Assembly: GCA_035411585.1 (NCBI GenBank)
Contig: DAONTI010000003.1
Span: forward strand, 124,001-188,000
Length of the DNA: 64,000 nucleotides
Reading direction: 5' to 3'
Source: MWDV01 sp002070715
Lineage (GTDB): Bacteria; Verrucomicrobiota; Verrucomicrobiia; Limisphaerales; MWDV01
Below, in pieces: positions 8,181 through 16,887 of the stretch. How positions within the stretch are numbered: position 1 is the stretch's first letter; each line of letters begins with the position of its first letter. Position numbers and translations under genes: made by a program. Under the pieces are notes generated by a model, which worked only from the letters and a program-made list of their open reading frames with translations, was not told the origin of the DNA and ran no database searches.

Positions 8181-9182
8181 TCAACCTGGCGGACGGGACG
8201 AAAGATAATCCCGATACCAGGCAATGGTTTCGGTCAAGCCTTGTTCCAGCGTGTATTGCGGACGCCAGTTCAGCGCGCGCGCCGCTTTGTCGGCGTTGAG
8301 ATATTGTTCTCGAATTTCGCCGGCGGCCTGGTTTCGCACCTCCGGCTGGAGATGATGACAATTCATCAAGGTTTGGAGCGTCGCCACCAACTGCAGCACG
8401 GTCAGGGGTCGTTCCAAGCTGAAATTAAACGCCTGCCCCGCCACCGCTGGATCGGGCAGACATTCCGCGGCGCGCAAATAACAGCGGCTCACGTCCTTGA
8501 CGTAAACATAATCGCGCACGTACTGACCGTCGCTGCGGATGATTGGGCGCTCGCCGTTCAGGAAGCAGCGGATCGTGTACGGCACGATGCGGCTCCAGTT
8601 CAAATCGCCGCCGCCATAGACATTCCCGCAACGCAAAATGACCACGGGCAACCCGTAGGTGTGATGATAAGTTTGCGCCAGAAGATCGGCGCAGCTCTTG
8701 GACACTTCATAAGGCTGCCGGCCCTGCAAGGGCATGTCTTCGGTGTACGGGAGCGCCGCGTGCGTGCCGTACGCCTTGTCGCTCGAGGCGATCACCACCC
8801 GTTTAACTAGCCTGGCATGAATCCGGCAGGCCTCCAGCAGATGATACGTCCCTCGGATGTTGGCCTCGAAGGTCGCCAGCGGCCAGCGTTGCGCCACGCT
8901 CACGATCGGCTGTGCGGCCAGGTGAAAAACCGTGTCCACTTCGTATTCGTTGAGGGCGCGTTCCAAAGTGGCCCAATCCTCCAAACGGCCGTGAACCAGC
9001 GAGGTCCGTCGGTAATCGCCCGAGCGATAAAAATCGGATTGCGGATCGGGATCGCGCACCAAGGCCGCCACACGCGCGCCCGCTGCGAGCAAACCGCGCA
9101 CCAGCCAGTGACCGATCATGCCGGTCGCCCCAGTCACAAAGACCCGCCGGTCGCGCCAGAAATCGTTCGGAGTTGGGTTCAT
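8181..9182 (-). CDS. rfbG: CDP-glucose 4,6-dehydratase
   Basis: RfbG converts CDP-glucose to CDP-4-keto-6-deoxyglucose. ATG 9182 overlaps the rfbF stop as ATGA and gives 333 residues, slightly short of the usual 350-360; an in-frame ATG at 9197 is less likely. The NAD-binding loop VTGATGMIGHWLV, the segment HLAAQPIVSVAQRWPL, the catalytic Ser-Asp-Lys of ASSDKAYG and the YEVSK catalytic pair are all present. NVYGGGDLNWSRIVP and RDYVYVKD are family hallmarks. It follows rfbF directly, the standard pairing for CDP-deoxysugar synthesis. The downstream C-methyltransferase and SDR enzyme presumably use its product. Confidence 0.93.
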   Translation of the reverse strand: MNPTPNDFWRDRRVFVTGATGMIGHWLVRGLLAAGARVAALVRDPDPQSDFYRSGDYRRTSLVHGRLEDWATLERALNEYEVDTVFHLAAQPIVSVAQRWPLATFEANIRGTYHLLEACRIHARLVKRVVIASSDKAYGTHAALPYTEDMPLQGRQPYEVSKSCADLLAQTYHHTYGLPVVILRCGNVYGGGDLNWSRIVPYTIRCFLNGERPIIRSDGQYVRDYVYVKDVSRCYLRAAECLPDPAVAGQAFNFSLERPLTVLQLVATLQTLMNCHHLQPEVRNQAAGEIREQYLNADKAARALNWRPQYTLEQGLTETIAWYRDYLSSRPPG

Positions 9183-9967
9183 GACCAAGTCTTCCACGGG
9201 GCGCGGCCGGTTTTCCAGACTTTGTTTAACAACTCAAATTCGTACGGCGTATCCATGTGATGCCAGTAGCCTTCGTGCTTGTAGATCATCAGTTCGCCAT
9301 CCTCCGCCATGCGTTGCAACGGTTCGCGTTCGAGAATCAAATCCTCGCGGTCGTTCAAATAGCGGTCAAAGATGGACGCGTTGAACACGAAAAAACCGCT
9401 GTTCAGATAGTGGCCGCTGAACTCGGGTTTCTCGTTGAACTTGACCACGCGATCACCCGCCAGGGACAGCTCGCCGAACCGGCCGGGCGGCCGCGCGCCA
9501 GTCAAGGTGCCCACCTTACCGTGCGCCTGGTGAAAGCGCACCAACGCCCCAACATCCACATTGGCCACGCCGTCGCCGTAGGCCGCGCAAAACATTCCGT
9601 CGGCTTCCAAGTATCGGCGCGCCCGCCACAGTCGCGCCCCGGTCATGGCGTCCTCCCCAGTATCCACACACGTCACCCGCCACGGCTCGGATGATTGTCC
9701 GTGCAAGGCCACCCGGCCGGCATCGGTGCGGCTCAAGTCAATGGTGATATCGTGGGTGAACGCGGCGAAATTCAGGAAGAAATCGCGGATGGAATTGCCC
9801 TTGTAACCGAGCAACAACACAAAATCGTTAAATCCGTGGGCGCTGTAGGTCTTCATGATGTGCCACAAAATCGGCCGGTCGCCGATGGGCGCCATCGGCT
9901 TGGGAATCACATCGCTGACCTCGCGGAACCGGGTGCCTTTCCCGCCGCATAGAATCGCCACTTTCAT
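9179..9967 (-). CDS. rfbF: Glucose-1-phosphate cytidylyltransferase
   Basis: RfbF joins CTP and glucose 1-phosphate to make CDP-glucose. ATG 9967 gives 262 residues (MKVAILCGGKGTRF), close to the family length of about 257; the frame upstream of this is low-complexity and rejected. Motifs are the nucleotide-binding LCGGKGTRFREVSD, KPMAPIGDRPILWHIM, the metal-binding YGDGVANVD at about 129, the sugar-site FNEKP, and LNSGFFVF near 190. It begins the CDP-sugar cassette, and its stop overlaps the start of rfbG. There is no rfbH (CDP-6-deoxy-3,4-glucoseen pathway) in the window, which argues against tyvelose, abequose or ascarylose as the end product. Confidence 0.94.
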   Translation of the reverse strand: MKVAILCGGKGTRFREVSDVIPKPMAPIGDRPILWHIMKTYSAHGFNDFVLLLGYKGNSIRDFFLNFAAFTHDITIDLSRTDAGRVALHGQSSEPWRVTCVDTGEDAMTGARLWRARRYLEADGMFCAAYGDGVANVDVGALVRFHQAHGKVGTLTGARPPGRFGELSLAGDRVVKFNEKPEFSGHYLNSGFFVFNASIFDRYLNDREDLILEREPLQRMAEDGELMIYKHEGYWHHMDTPYEFELLNKVWKTGRAPWKTWS

Positions 9968-10034
9968 GGCCGCAGCATAAGCCGTCGCAAATCGGGGAAG
10001 CAACAACGCATTGCCCGGGCGGGGCCGGCTCGAA

Positions 10035-11150
10035 CTACTCCGGCGAAACCCGCGGAGGACCGAACCGCCACAGGCGGACGACTTCGTCCCAGCGATTGAA
10101 CCGGCCGCGGAGGAAACGCAGCATCCACAAATCACCGTGTTGACGTTGGGCGCGGATGAAACGCCGCTGTTCGCGGATGTGGGAACGCAGCCGCCAGCAG
10201 TCGCGAACTGCTTCCCCGTAGGCCGTCTTGATGAATGATCCGCGCCGCACCAAGGCCAGCACAAAGACCGCCTCCACCGCCAGCAGCAGTAGTTGCATGG
10301 GCAACAACAACAACAGCAGATGCTCGGCATTCTTCAGGAGAACCAGCAAATGATTGCGGTTGGCGTAATAACGTTTGCGATCGCTGGTGCGAAATTCAAC
10401 GGTCTGGCCGCCACCTTGTGGATTGACCTGAGCCGCGCCGCGATGGTGCAGGCGCGCTTCCGGCACCACGCACGCCCGGCCGCCGGACAACCAAACCCGC
10501 CAGGAGAGATCGTATTCCTCCGCGTACATGAAGAATTCGGGATCGAATCCTCCCAACGCGGCAAACCGTTTCCGGTCAATCAAATAACCGCACCCCTCCG
10601 GCATCAACACCAGACGGCGGCGGACATAATCCCGCCGCGCCGTGGGCAAACCGAACAGGTCAAAACCACCGGCTCCGGCTGATTGAAAGGAATCGTCCGT
10701 GTAATTCAATACGCGCGGACAGGCGGCCACCACGTCGGTGGCTTGGACCGCCGCCCCCAGTTTTTCCAAGCAATCCGCTTCCAACCACGTGTCGTTATTG
10801 AGGAAGAATAAATATCGTCCCCGCGCCTCGCGCGCCGGACGGTTGTTCCCCTCCGCAAACCCCAGATTACGGTCGTGACGAATCACCCGCGCGTTGGGCC
10901 ATCCCTCCATCAACCGCGTCGCGAGTTCCGCGGAGCCGTCCGGGGAGGCGTTGTCCGCCACGATGATTTCGAGCTGGGGAAAAATTGTCTGGTGGCGCAA
11001 AGAATCGAGACAGCGCGACAACCAAACGGCTCCGTTGTAGTTGAGCACGATCACACTGATCAAAAACTCCGGGGCCGTGCCGGCGCCCGAGTCAACGTCG
11101 GGAGCCGCAAGCGCGTTCGCAGGCTGGGGCGCGGGCACTGGATTGGTCAT
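10035..11150 (-). CDS. Glycosyltransferase family 2, rhamnosyltransferase-like
   Basis: The 371-residue protein opens with an Ala/Pro-rich 28-residue stretch, then the GT2 fold: ISVIVLNYNGAVWLSRCLDS at about 30-50, EIIVADNASPDGS, RNLGFAEGNN and the metal-site LFFLNNDTW at about 115. EYDLSWRVWLSGG at about 215 fits the ED-x-DL-x-R element of GT2 rhamnosyltransferases. The C-terminus carries a very hydrophobic stretch (HLLLLLLPMQLLLLAVEAVF), suggesting membrane attachment. It is the first gene of the minus-strand polysaccharide unit, 67 bases before rfbF. Its donor may be the CDP-deoxysugar of this cluster or another sugar. Confidence 0.85.
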   Translation of the reverse strand: MTNPVPAPQPANALAAPDVDSGAGTAPEFLISVIVLNYNGAVWLSRCLDSLRHQTIFPQLEIIVADNASPDGSAELATRLMEGWPNARVIRHDRNLGFAEGNNRPAREARGRYLFFLNNDTWLEADCLEKLGAAVQATDVVAACPRVLNYTDDSFQSAGAGGFDLFGLPTARRDYVRRRLVLMPEGCGYLIDRKRFAALGGFDPEFFMYAEEYDLSWRVWLSGGRACVVPEARLHHRGAAQVNPQGGGQTVEFRTSDRKRYYANRNHLLVLLKNAEHLLLLLLPMQLLLLAVEAVFVLALVRRGSFIKTAYGEAVRDCWRLRSHIREQRRFIRAQRQHGDLWMLRFLRGRFNRWDEVVRLWRFGPPRVSPE

Positions 11151-11342
11151 TGCGACGCGCCTTGGTAATCAATCCGGGCACGCGCCGCAATTCCAGAATG
11201 CGCCAACCGGCTGGTCCGCCGCGGAGCCCGCTTTACTCGGTCCCGGTTTCCCGCCACACTTTTCCCGTTCGGCGGCATGTCGGACCGGCGCGCGTCACTG
11301 CGGAATGCGCGATTGGCCCATGTCCAGAACAACGAATTCTTT

Positions 11343-12692
11343 ATGCCAACGAACGCCCGGGCTGCCACGCTTTCCCGTCGCCGTTTTCTGCAACGGACGA
11401 TGATCGCCGCCGTCGGCGTCGCGTCGGGGCCGGCCCTCATTCCCCTGTCAGCTTTGGGACGGGGCGGATTGCGCGCGCCCAGTGAACGGATTCAGATGGG
11501 CTTCATCGGCCTGGGCGGCCAAGGCACGGGCCACCTGCTTGGCGGATCATGGACTTATGTGCCCGGCGGCTACATCGCGCGTCCCGATGTCCAAGTGCTG
11601 GCCGTGTGCGACGTGCGCCGGGAACGCCGCGATCACGCCCGCCAACGCTGCCAGCAAATCTACGCTCAAAAAACTGGTCAGGCCGATTATGCCGGCGTCG
11701 AGGCGTATCGCGATTTTCGGGACGTGCTGGCCCGGCCGGAGATTGACGCGGTGTTGCTGGCGCTGCCTTACCACTGGGCGGCGCCGATGGCCATCCGCGC
11801 CCTGTGCGCGGGCAAGGATGTGTATTGTGAAAAGCCGGTGGCCATCACCGTGCGGGAAAGCGATCAGCTCGTGCAAACGGCCCAACGCTTCGGCCGCATC
11901 TATCAGGCCGGCACCCAGCAACGCTCCGAATACGCCGGCAAGTTTCGCCGGGCGTGTGAATTGATCCGGAATGGGCGCATCGGCCAACTCCGCGAGGTGT
12001 ATGCCTACCGGCAGCCCGGCGCGTTTTGTCCGCAAGCCTGGACTTGGGACGCCCAGCAACCGGTGCCGCCGGGGTTCGACTGGGATTTGTGGCTCGGTCC
12101 GCTACCTTGGAGACCTTTCAACGGCGAGGCCGGCCACGCCCTGCCGGGCGACTTCGTGGGCGACGTGAATTGGTCGCCGCATCACTATGACGTGATCCAA
12201 TGGGTGGTGAACCCCGATCCCGCCGCGCCGATTGAGGTTGAATACGAGCCGCCGACGGCGGGGCGCGAGGCGATCATCCATTACCACTATGCCAACGGCG
12301 TGGTGGTCCATTCCAACGCTTATCCCGGCGAAGCCGTGGGGCGCGAGGGCGGCGGCTGTTTCGTGGGCACCGATGGACGCATCGCCGTCGAACGCGCCAA
12401 TATCGTCTTCGATCCCGACCGAATCGGACGCGAACCGCTCCGGCCCACCGACCAGCGCGTTTACCGCGCCGACAGTCACTCCGGTAATTTCCTCGATTGC
12501 ATCCGTACACGGCGGCCCACGATTTGCGACCCAAAAACGGCCGCCGCCACCATGAACACCATTCTGATCGGCGGCATCGCCTTGTTCTTGCGCCGCAATC
12601 TCAAGTGGGATCCGGGCCGGGCCGAGTTTGTTGGCGACGCGGAGGCCAACCGTCTCTTGTCTTACTCCCCGCGCCCGCCATGGCATCTCTGA
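11343..12692 (+). CDS. Tat-exported Gfo/Idh/MocA family oxidoreductase
   Basis: ATG 11343 gives 449 residues; the frame extends upstream to 11277 but the twin-arginine signal SRRRFLQRT sits correctly near residue 12 from this start. A hydrophobic region and LGRGG follow, so export in folded form by Tat is expected. The Rossmann loop is MGFIGLGGQGTGH at about 47, and the family EKP motif is in DVYCEKPVAITVRESD. The C-terminal half is the Gfo/Idh domain. Such Tat-exported sugar oxidoreductases, carrying NAD(P) with them, are abundant in Planctomycetota and Verrucomicrobiota. The substrate is unknown. It precedes the HEAT/VCBS protein by 39 bases and may be co-transcribed with it. Confidence 0.9.
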   Translation: MPTNARAATLSRRRFLQRTMIAAVGVASGPALIPLSALGRGGLRAPSERIQMGFIGLGGQGTGHLLGGSWTYVPGGYIARPDVQVLAVCDVRRERRDHARQRCQQIYAQKTGQADYAGVEAYRDFRDVLARPEIDAVLLALPYHWAAPMAIRALCAGKDVYCEKPVAITVRESDQLVQTAQRFGRIYQAGTQQRSEYAGKFRRACELIRNGRIGQLREVYAYRQPGAFCPQAWTWDAQQPVPPGFDWDLWLGPLPWRPFNGEAGHALPGDFVGDVNWSPHHYDVIQWVVNPDPAAPIEVEYEPPTAGREAIIHYHYANGVVVHSNAYPGEAVGREGGGCFVGTDGRIAVERANIVFDPDRIGREPLRPTDQRVYRADSHSGNFLDCIRTRRPTICDPKTAAATMNTILIGGIALFLRRNLKWDPGRAEFVGDAEANRLLSYSPRPPWHL

Positions 12693-12731
12693 GGCAACCG
12701 TGAACCCCTGTTTTCCACCCTTGCGAATCTC

Positions 12732-15700
12732 ATGAAAACCGTTCCCGTTACTTGGACTTTCAATTCCCAGCGCATCCCGGCGGATCATCCAAACTGCCGC
12801 CCGCCGACAGTGAATGTTTGCCTCATCGCGGCCCACCCGGGGTGGCTTCGGTGGCCGCTCAGTTTCCTGTTGGTTTGCGGGCTGGGGTTGGGCGCCTTCA
12901 CCGCCCGCGCGCAAACCGAAGCGGAACTCATCCGGGTCCTGCAATCTGCCGCAACCGCGGTGCAAAAGGCGGACGCGTGCAAGCTGCTGCGGCAACGCGG
13001 CACGGCTGCCGCGGTGCCGGCGTTGGCCCCGTTGCTGCGCGATGAACGTGTATCGCAGGCCGCGCGCTTTGCGTTGGAAGGCATCGCAGCGCCCGAAGCC
13101 GCCGCCGCTTTGCGCGAGGCTTTGAACCTGACCTCCGGCCTGCTCCAAGCGGGTATTGTGGATTCCCTGGGTTGGAAACGGGACGCCGCCGCCGTCCCCA
13201 CGCTGCAACCGCTGTTGGCCAGCGCGGAAACCAGCCTCGCCGGCCCCGCCGCGCTCGCGCTCGGACGCATCGGCGGCAGCGAGGCCCGCGCCGCTTTGCG
13301 GGCGGCGTGGGATCACGCAACGCCTCCGGTGCGTTCGTTTATGGCGGAGGGATTATTGCAGTGCGCGGAACAATTGCTCGCCCAGCAAAAGAACGCAGAA
13401 GCGCAGACCCTTTACACCTTGCTCACGGCGGCCGCCGCGCCGGAATCCGTGCGCGTCGCGGCTCACGCCGGATTGATCCGCAGCGCCGGGGACCGGGCTC
13501 TGACGAAAATCGTGGCGGCTTTGCAAGATTCAGATGCCGCCGCTCAACTGGCGGCGCTCCAACTGGCCGGCGAGGTGGCGGACCCGAACGCCACGCGCGT
13601 TTTCGCCGGGTTGTTACCCCGGTCATCGCCGGCCCTGCAAATCGGTTTGCTTGCGCTCTTGGCACAGCGCGGAGATCCGGTGGCGTTACCCGCGGTGCAG
13701 GCGGCGGCGCAAAGCCCGGAGTCCGCCGTCCGCACCGCGGCATGGGCGGCACTCGGGGAATTGGGCGATGCGCGGATCGTTCCGTTGCTGGCGCAAGCGG
13801 CGCTCTCCGCCGATGCCAACGAGCAACAGGCGGCGCGGACGGCGCTCGTCACGTTGCGGCGCGGCGAGGTGGCGGAGGCGTTGGTTCAACACCTCGGCAG
13901 GGCCCCGGCGACGATGCAGGTGGAACTGGTCCGCGCCCTCACCGCCCGAGCGGAAACGGCAGCGGTGCCGGCGTTGTTGCAACTCGCCGGCAGTGATCGG
14001 CCGGCGACGCAACAGGCCGTATTCCGCGCGCTGGGCCAACTGGCGGATGGCCATCACGCGGGGGCATTGGTCAAGTTGCTGGAAGACGCCCGGGACGACG
14101 CGACCCGGACTGGTGTGATGGGAATTTTTGAATCATTGAGCGACCGGCTGCCCACCGGCCAGGGATTGGATACGGCCCCCATCGTGCGGGGGATAACGAA
14201 GGGCGACCTCGGGACGCGCCAAGCCCTGCTTCAAGTGTGCGCGTTCTTCGCCAGTGAACCGCTCCGCACGGCTTTGCGCGCGGCTCTTCAGGATGACGCG
14301 GCCCCGCTCCGCGCGGCGGCAGCGCGGGCTTTGTGTGACACACAGGATCCGGACCTGCTGCCGGATTTGTTGACGGTGGCCCGCGAAACCGCCGATGCCA
14401 ATCTGCGATCGTCCGCTATCGAGGGCATTGTCCGCTTGGTTACCGATGACACAACCTCGCTTACGACTGAACAACGCACCGACGCGCTGGTGGCCGCCAA
14501 TGCACTGGCGACCCGCACCGGAGATAAACGCCGTGTGTTGTCCGGGTTGGGCCGGGTGCCGAACGCAACGACGTTGAAACTCGCGGCGCTGGCAGCGGCG
14601 GATGCGTCTGTCCGACCGGAAGCGGAAGCCGCACGCCTGGCGGTTGCCAAACAACTGGGTTTCCGGGGGCCGTTCATTCAAGACTGGCAGGTTTGCGGAC
14701 CGTTTCATCAGCCGGGCGTAACGGGGGCGTTGGCGATCTTTGGTGTCGCTTTGGGTCCGGAAGTGCCCGACCAGACTGTGGCATGGCAGTCCGTGCCGCG
14801 CACGGAACACGTCAACTTGGGGCTGCTTTTCCCCGGTGCGGAAAATTGCGCGGCTTTTTTGCAGACCAGGATGGTTGTGCCACAAGCCACCGATGCCCTG
14901 CTCTTGATTGGCAGCGACGACGGCGTGAAAGCTTGGCTCAATGATCAGGTGGTTCACAGCAACAATGTGGACCGGGGCGACGTGGCCGATCAGGACGTGG
15001 TTCCGGTTCGCCTGCGCCAGGGCACCAACACGCTGCGGCTCAAAATCACCCAAGGCAGCGGCGGATGGTCGGCCCGGGCGCGATTGGTCGGCACTGACGG
15101 CGGCCCGATCGCCGGATTGCAACCCCTGGCGACGGCGCCCGCCCCAGTGGCCGCCGCACCCGCCCCGCCCGCACCGCCTCCTCCCAAACCAGCGACGCTG
15201 CCGCCGCGCGACAACTATAAAAAGTTGCGCCTTGCCGATCAGTTTTATGCCGAGGGCGCGTATTACGGCGACTTCAATCGTGACGGCAAACTGGACGTCG
15301 TGGCCGGGCCGTTTTGGTTTGAAGGCCCCGACTTTGTCAAACGGCACGAATACCGTCCGGTCCAGACCTTTGATCCGAAAAACTATTCGGACAACTTTCT
15401 GACCTACACCGGCGATTTCAACGGCGACGGATGGACGGACATCCTCTGCGTACCCTGGCCGGGCAAGGAGGGCTACTGGCTCGAAAATCCGCGGGGACAA
15501 GCTGGCCATTGGCCGCGGCATTTGTTCTACGACATGGTGGGCAATGAATCCCCGGTATGGGGCGATGTAACCGGCGACGGTCGTCCGGAACTCCTCTTCA
15601 ACAACGAGGGCCGGCTCGGCTACGCCGGACCGGATCCCGCGCATCCCACGCGACCGTGGATTTTCCACGCCGTCTCCGGGCCGGACAAACGCTATCAACG

Positions 15701-16349
15701 CTACACGCACGGCATCGGGTTCGGCGACCTCAACGGCGATGGCCGCCCGGACATCCTCGAACAGATCGGTTGGTGGGAACAACCGGCGCATCCGCAACCG
15801 GACCAGCGGTGGACGTTTCATCCGTTTCATTTCGCCGACGCCGCCGCCCAGATGCTGGTGTATGACGTGAACGGCGACGGGTTCGCGGACGTCATCACCG
15901 CCTGGCACTGTCATGAATACGGGTTGCTCTGGTATGAACAAGTGCCCCGCGCGGGCCGGGCGCCGGATTGGAAACGACACGTCATCCTGTCTCCCCAGCC
16001 GCAGTTGCAATCCACGGCTTTTCGCGTCAGCCAACTGCACGCGTTCGATCTCGCAGACATGAACGGCGATGGATTGAAAGACATCGTGACCGGCAAACGT
16101 TTCTGGGCGCACGGCCCGGATGGGGACGCCGAGCCGAACGCGCCGGCGGTGGTGTTATGGTTCGAACTCCGCCGCGCTTCGGACGGCCAGGTGACATTCG
16201 TGCCGCACTTGATTGACGACGACTCCGGCGTGGGCACCCAGGTCACGGCGGTGGACCTTAACGGGGATGGCCGGCCCGATGTCGTGGTGGCCAACAAGAA
16301 AGGGATCTTCCTCCACCTCAGCCAGTCGGGCGCCGCGCCGAAACCTTGA
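12732..16349 (+). CDS. Secreted HEAT-repeat / PA14-like / VCBS-propeller protein
   Basis: This 1205-residue protein has a long signal region (hydrophobic core WPLSFLLVCGLGLGAF near 37-55, then TARAQ). Residues about 62-635 are HEAT or PBS-lyase-type repeats (units such as AVPALAPLLRDERVSQAARF). About 643-795 is a beta-rich, PA14- or carbohydrate-binding-like domain with DALLLIGSDDGVKAWLND. A Pro/Ala linker at about 797-825 precedes at least seven FG-GAP/VCBS calcium-loop repeats between about 845 and 1185 (GDFNRDGKLDVV, GDLNGDGRPDILE, ADMNGDGLKDIV). No catalytic motif is evident. Its place directly behind an exported oxidoreductase suggests an extracellular or periplasmic binding platform in sugar metabolism; that is inference. 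Confidence 0.8.
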   Translation: MKTVPVTWTFNSQRIPADHPNCRPPTVNVCLIAAHPGWLRWPLSFLLVCGLGLGAFTARAQTEAELIRVLQSAATAVQKADACKLLRQRGTAAAVPALAPLLRDERVSQAARFALEGIAAPEAAAALREALNLTSGLLQAGIVDSLGWKRDAAAVPTLQPLLASAETSLAGPAALALGRIGGSEARAALRAAWDHATPPVRSFMAEGLLQCAEQLLAQQKNAEAQTLYTLLTAAAAPESVRVAAHAGLIRSAGDRALTKIVAALQDSDAAAQLAALQLAGEVADPNATRVFAGLLPRSSPALQIGLLALLAQRGDPVALPAVQAAAQSPESAVRTAAWAALGELGDARIVPLLAQAALSADANEQQAARTALVTLRRGEVAEALVQHLGRAPATMQVELVRALTARAETAAVPALLQLAGSDRPATQQAVFRALGQLADGHHAGALVKLLEDARDDATRTGVMGIFESLSDRLPTGQGLDTAPIVRGITKGDLGTRQALLQVCAFFASEPLRTALRAALQDDAAPLRAAAARALCDTQDPDLLPDLLTVARETADANLRSSAIEGIVRLVTDDTTSLTTEQRTDALVAANALATRTGDKRRVLSGLGRVPNATTLKLAALAAADASVRPEAEAARLAVAKQLGFRGPFIQDWQVCGPFHQPGVTGALAIFGVALGPEVPDQTVAWQSVPRTEHVNLGLLFPGAENCAAFLQTRMVVPQATDALLLIGSDDGVKAWLNDQVVHSNNVDRGDVADQDVVPVRLRQGTNTLRLKITQGSGGWSARARLVGTDGGPIAGLQPLATAPAPVAAAPAPPAPPPPKPATLPPRDNYKKLRLADQFYAEGAYYGDFNRDGKLDVVAGPFWFEGPDFVKRHEYRPVQTFDPKNYSDNFLTYTGDFNGDGWTDILCVPWPGKEGYWLENPRGQAGHWPRHLFYDMVGNESPVWGDVTGDGRPELLFNNEGRLGYAGPDPAHPTRPWIFHAVSGPDKRYQRYTHGIGFGDLNGDGRPDILEQIGWWEQPAHPQPDQRWTFHPFHFADAAAQMLVYDVNGDGFADVITAWHCHEYGLLWYEQVPRAGRAPDWKRHVILSPQPQLQSTAFRVSQLHAFDLADMNGDGLKDIVTGKRFWAHGPDGDAEPNAPAVVLWFELRRASDGQVTFVPHLIDDDSGVGTQVTAVDLNGDGRPDVVVANKKGIFLHLSQSGAAPKP

Positions 16350-16416
16350 ACGCCACCCGCAATCGCCACCTGCGGAATCGTCGGCATCAACGCGCCGCCG
16401 TGACCGTCATCTCCTG

Positions 16417-16887
16417 ATGAAAGAAACCCACTCCAAGACAGCCGACGCGGCGCGTTCGTCATCGGCTCCGCCAACCGTCCCGGCGCCCGCCAAGCCGGTG
16501 GAACGTCTCTTTCCTTTTGTGCTGCGGTCGCGCGGGTTGATTGTTGGCCGGGAGAATCTTTGGCGCCGCCGGAGCAAACTGCATTTCCTCCTGATCACAC
16601 GCGACCTTTCGGCAACCGGACGGGCGGCGATCCTGAAGGACTTCGCGCCGTATCCGATCATTCAACATTTCACGTCGGCCGATTTGGAACGGCACTTCGC
16701 CGCGCCGGGGGCGAAAGTCATCGGCTTCATCAAATCCGGTCTGGCGCAGTCCCTGTATGCGGAACTGAAATCGCACCGGATCAATCCGCCGGCGGTGTCG
16801 CCGCCGCCACGCGGCGCCGCTCCAACTCCTCCCAGCGGGCATACAGCGCGGCCAGCCGGTCCTTCGCGGCGGCGAGGTCGTCCTTGA
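16417..16887 (+). CDS. Ribosomal L7Ae-like small protein
   Basis: ATG 16417 gives 156 residues. After a 28-residue Ser/Ala/Pro-rich start, residues about 30-118 resemble the L7Ae/YlxQ RNA-binding fold: LRSRGLIVGRENLWRR, LHFLLITRDLSATGR, FTSADLERHFA, AKVIGFIKSGLAQSLYAEL. The likely role is RNA binding, but the match is by pattern only. The last 35 or so residues are Pro/Arg-rich and are read antisense to the end of the ABC-F gene, overlapping it by 107 bases tail to tail. That tail is probably unstructured. Whether the real protein ends here or the stop was lost by a small change is open. Confidence 0.6.
   Translation: MKETHSKTADAARSSSAPPTVPAPAKPVERLFPFVLRSRGLIVGRENLWRRRSKLHFLLITRDLSATGRAAILKDFAPYPIIQHFTSADLERHFAAPGAKVIGFIKSGLAQSLYAELKSHRINPPAVSPPPRGAAPTPPSGHTARPAGPSRRRGRP

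Noticed and set aside
9179..9967. Pathway to CDP-tyvelose, paratose, abequose or ascarylose
   Set aside because: No rfbH-type dehydratase is present next to rfbF and rfbG, and a C-methyltransferase takes its place in the cassette.
14133..16112. 659-codon minus-strand frame
   Set aside because: It is antisense to the HEAT/VCBS gene, whose plus-strand product has a signal peptide and clear repeats; the minus reading has no domain and arises from the high-GC codon pattern.
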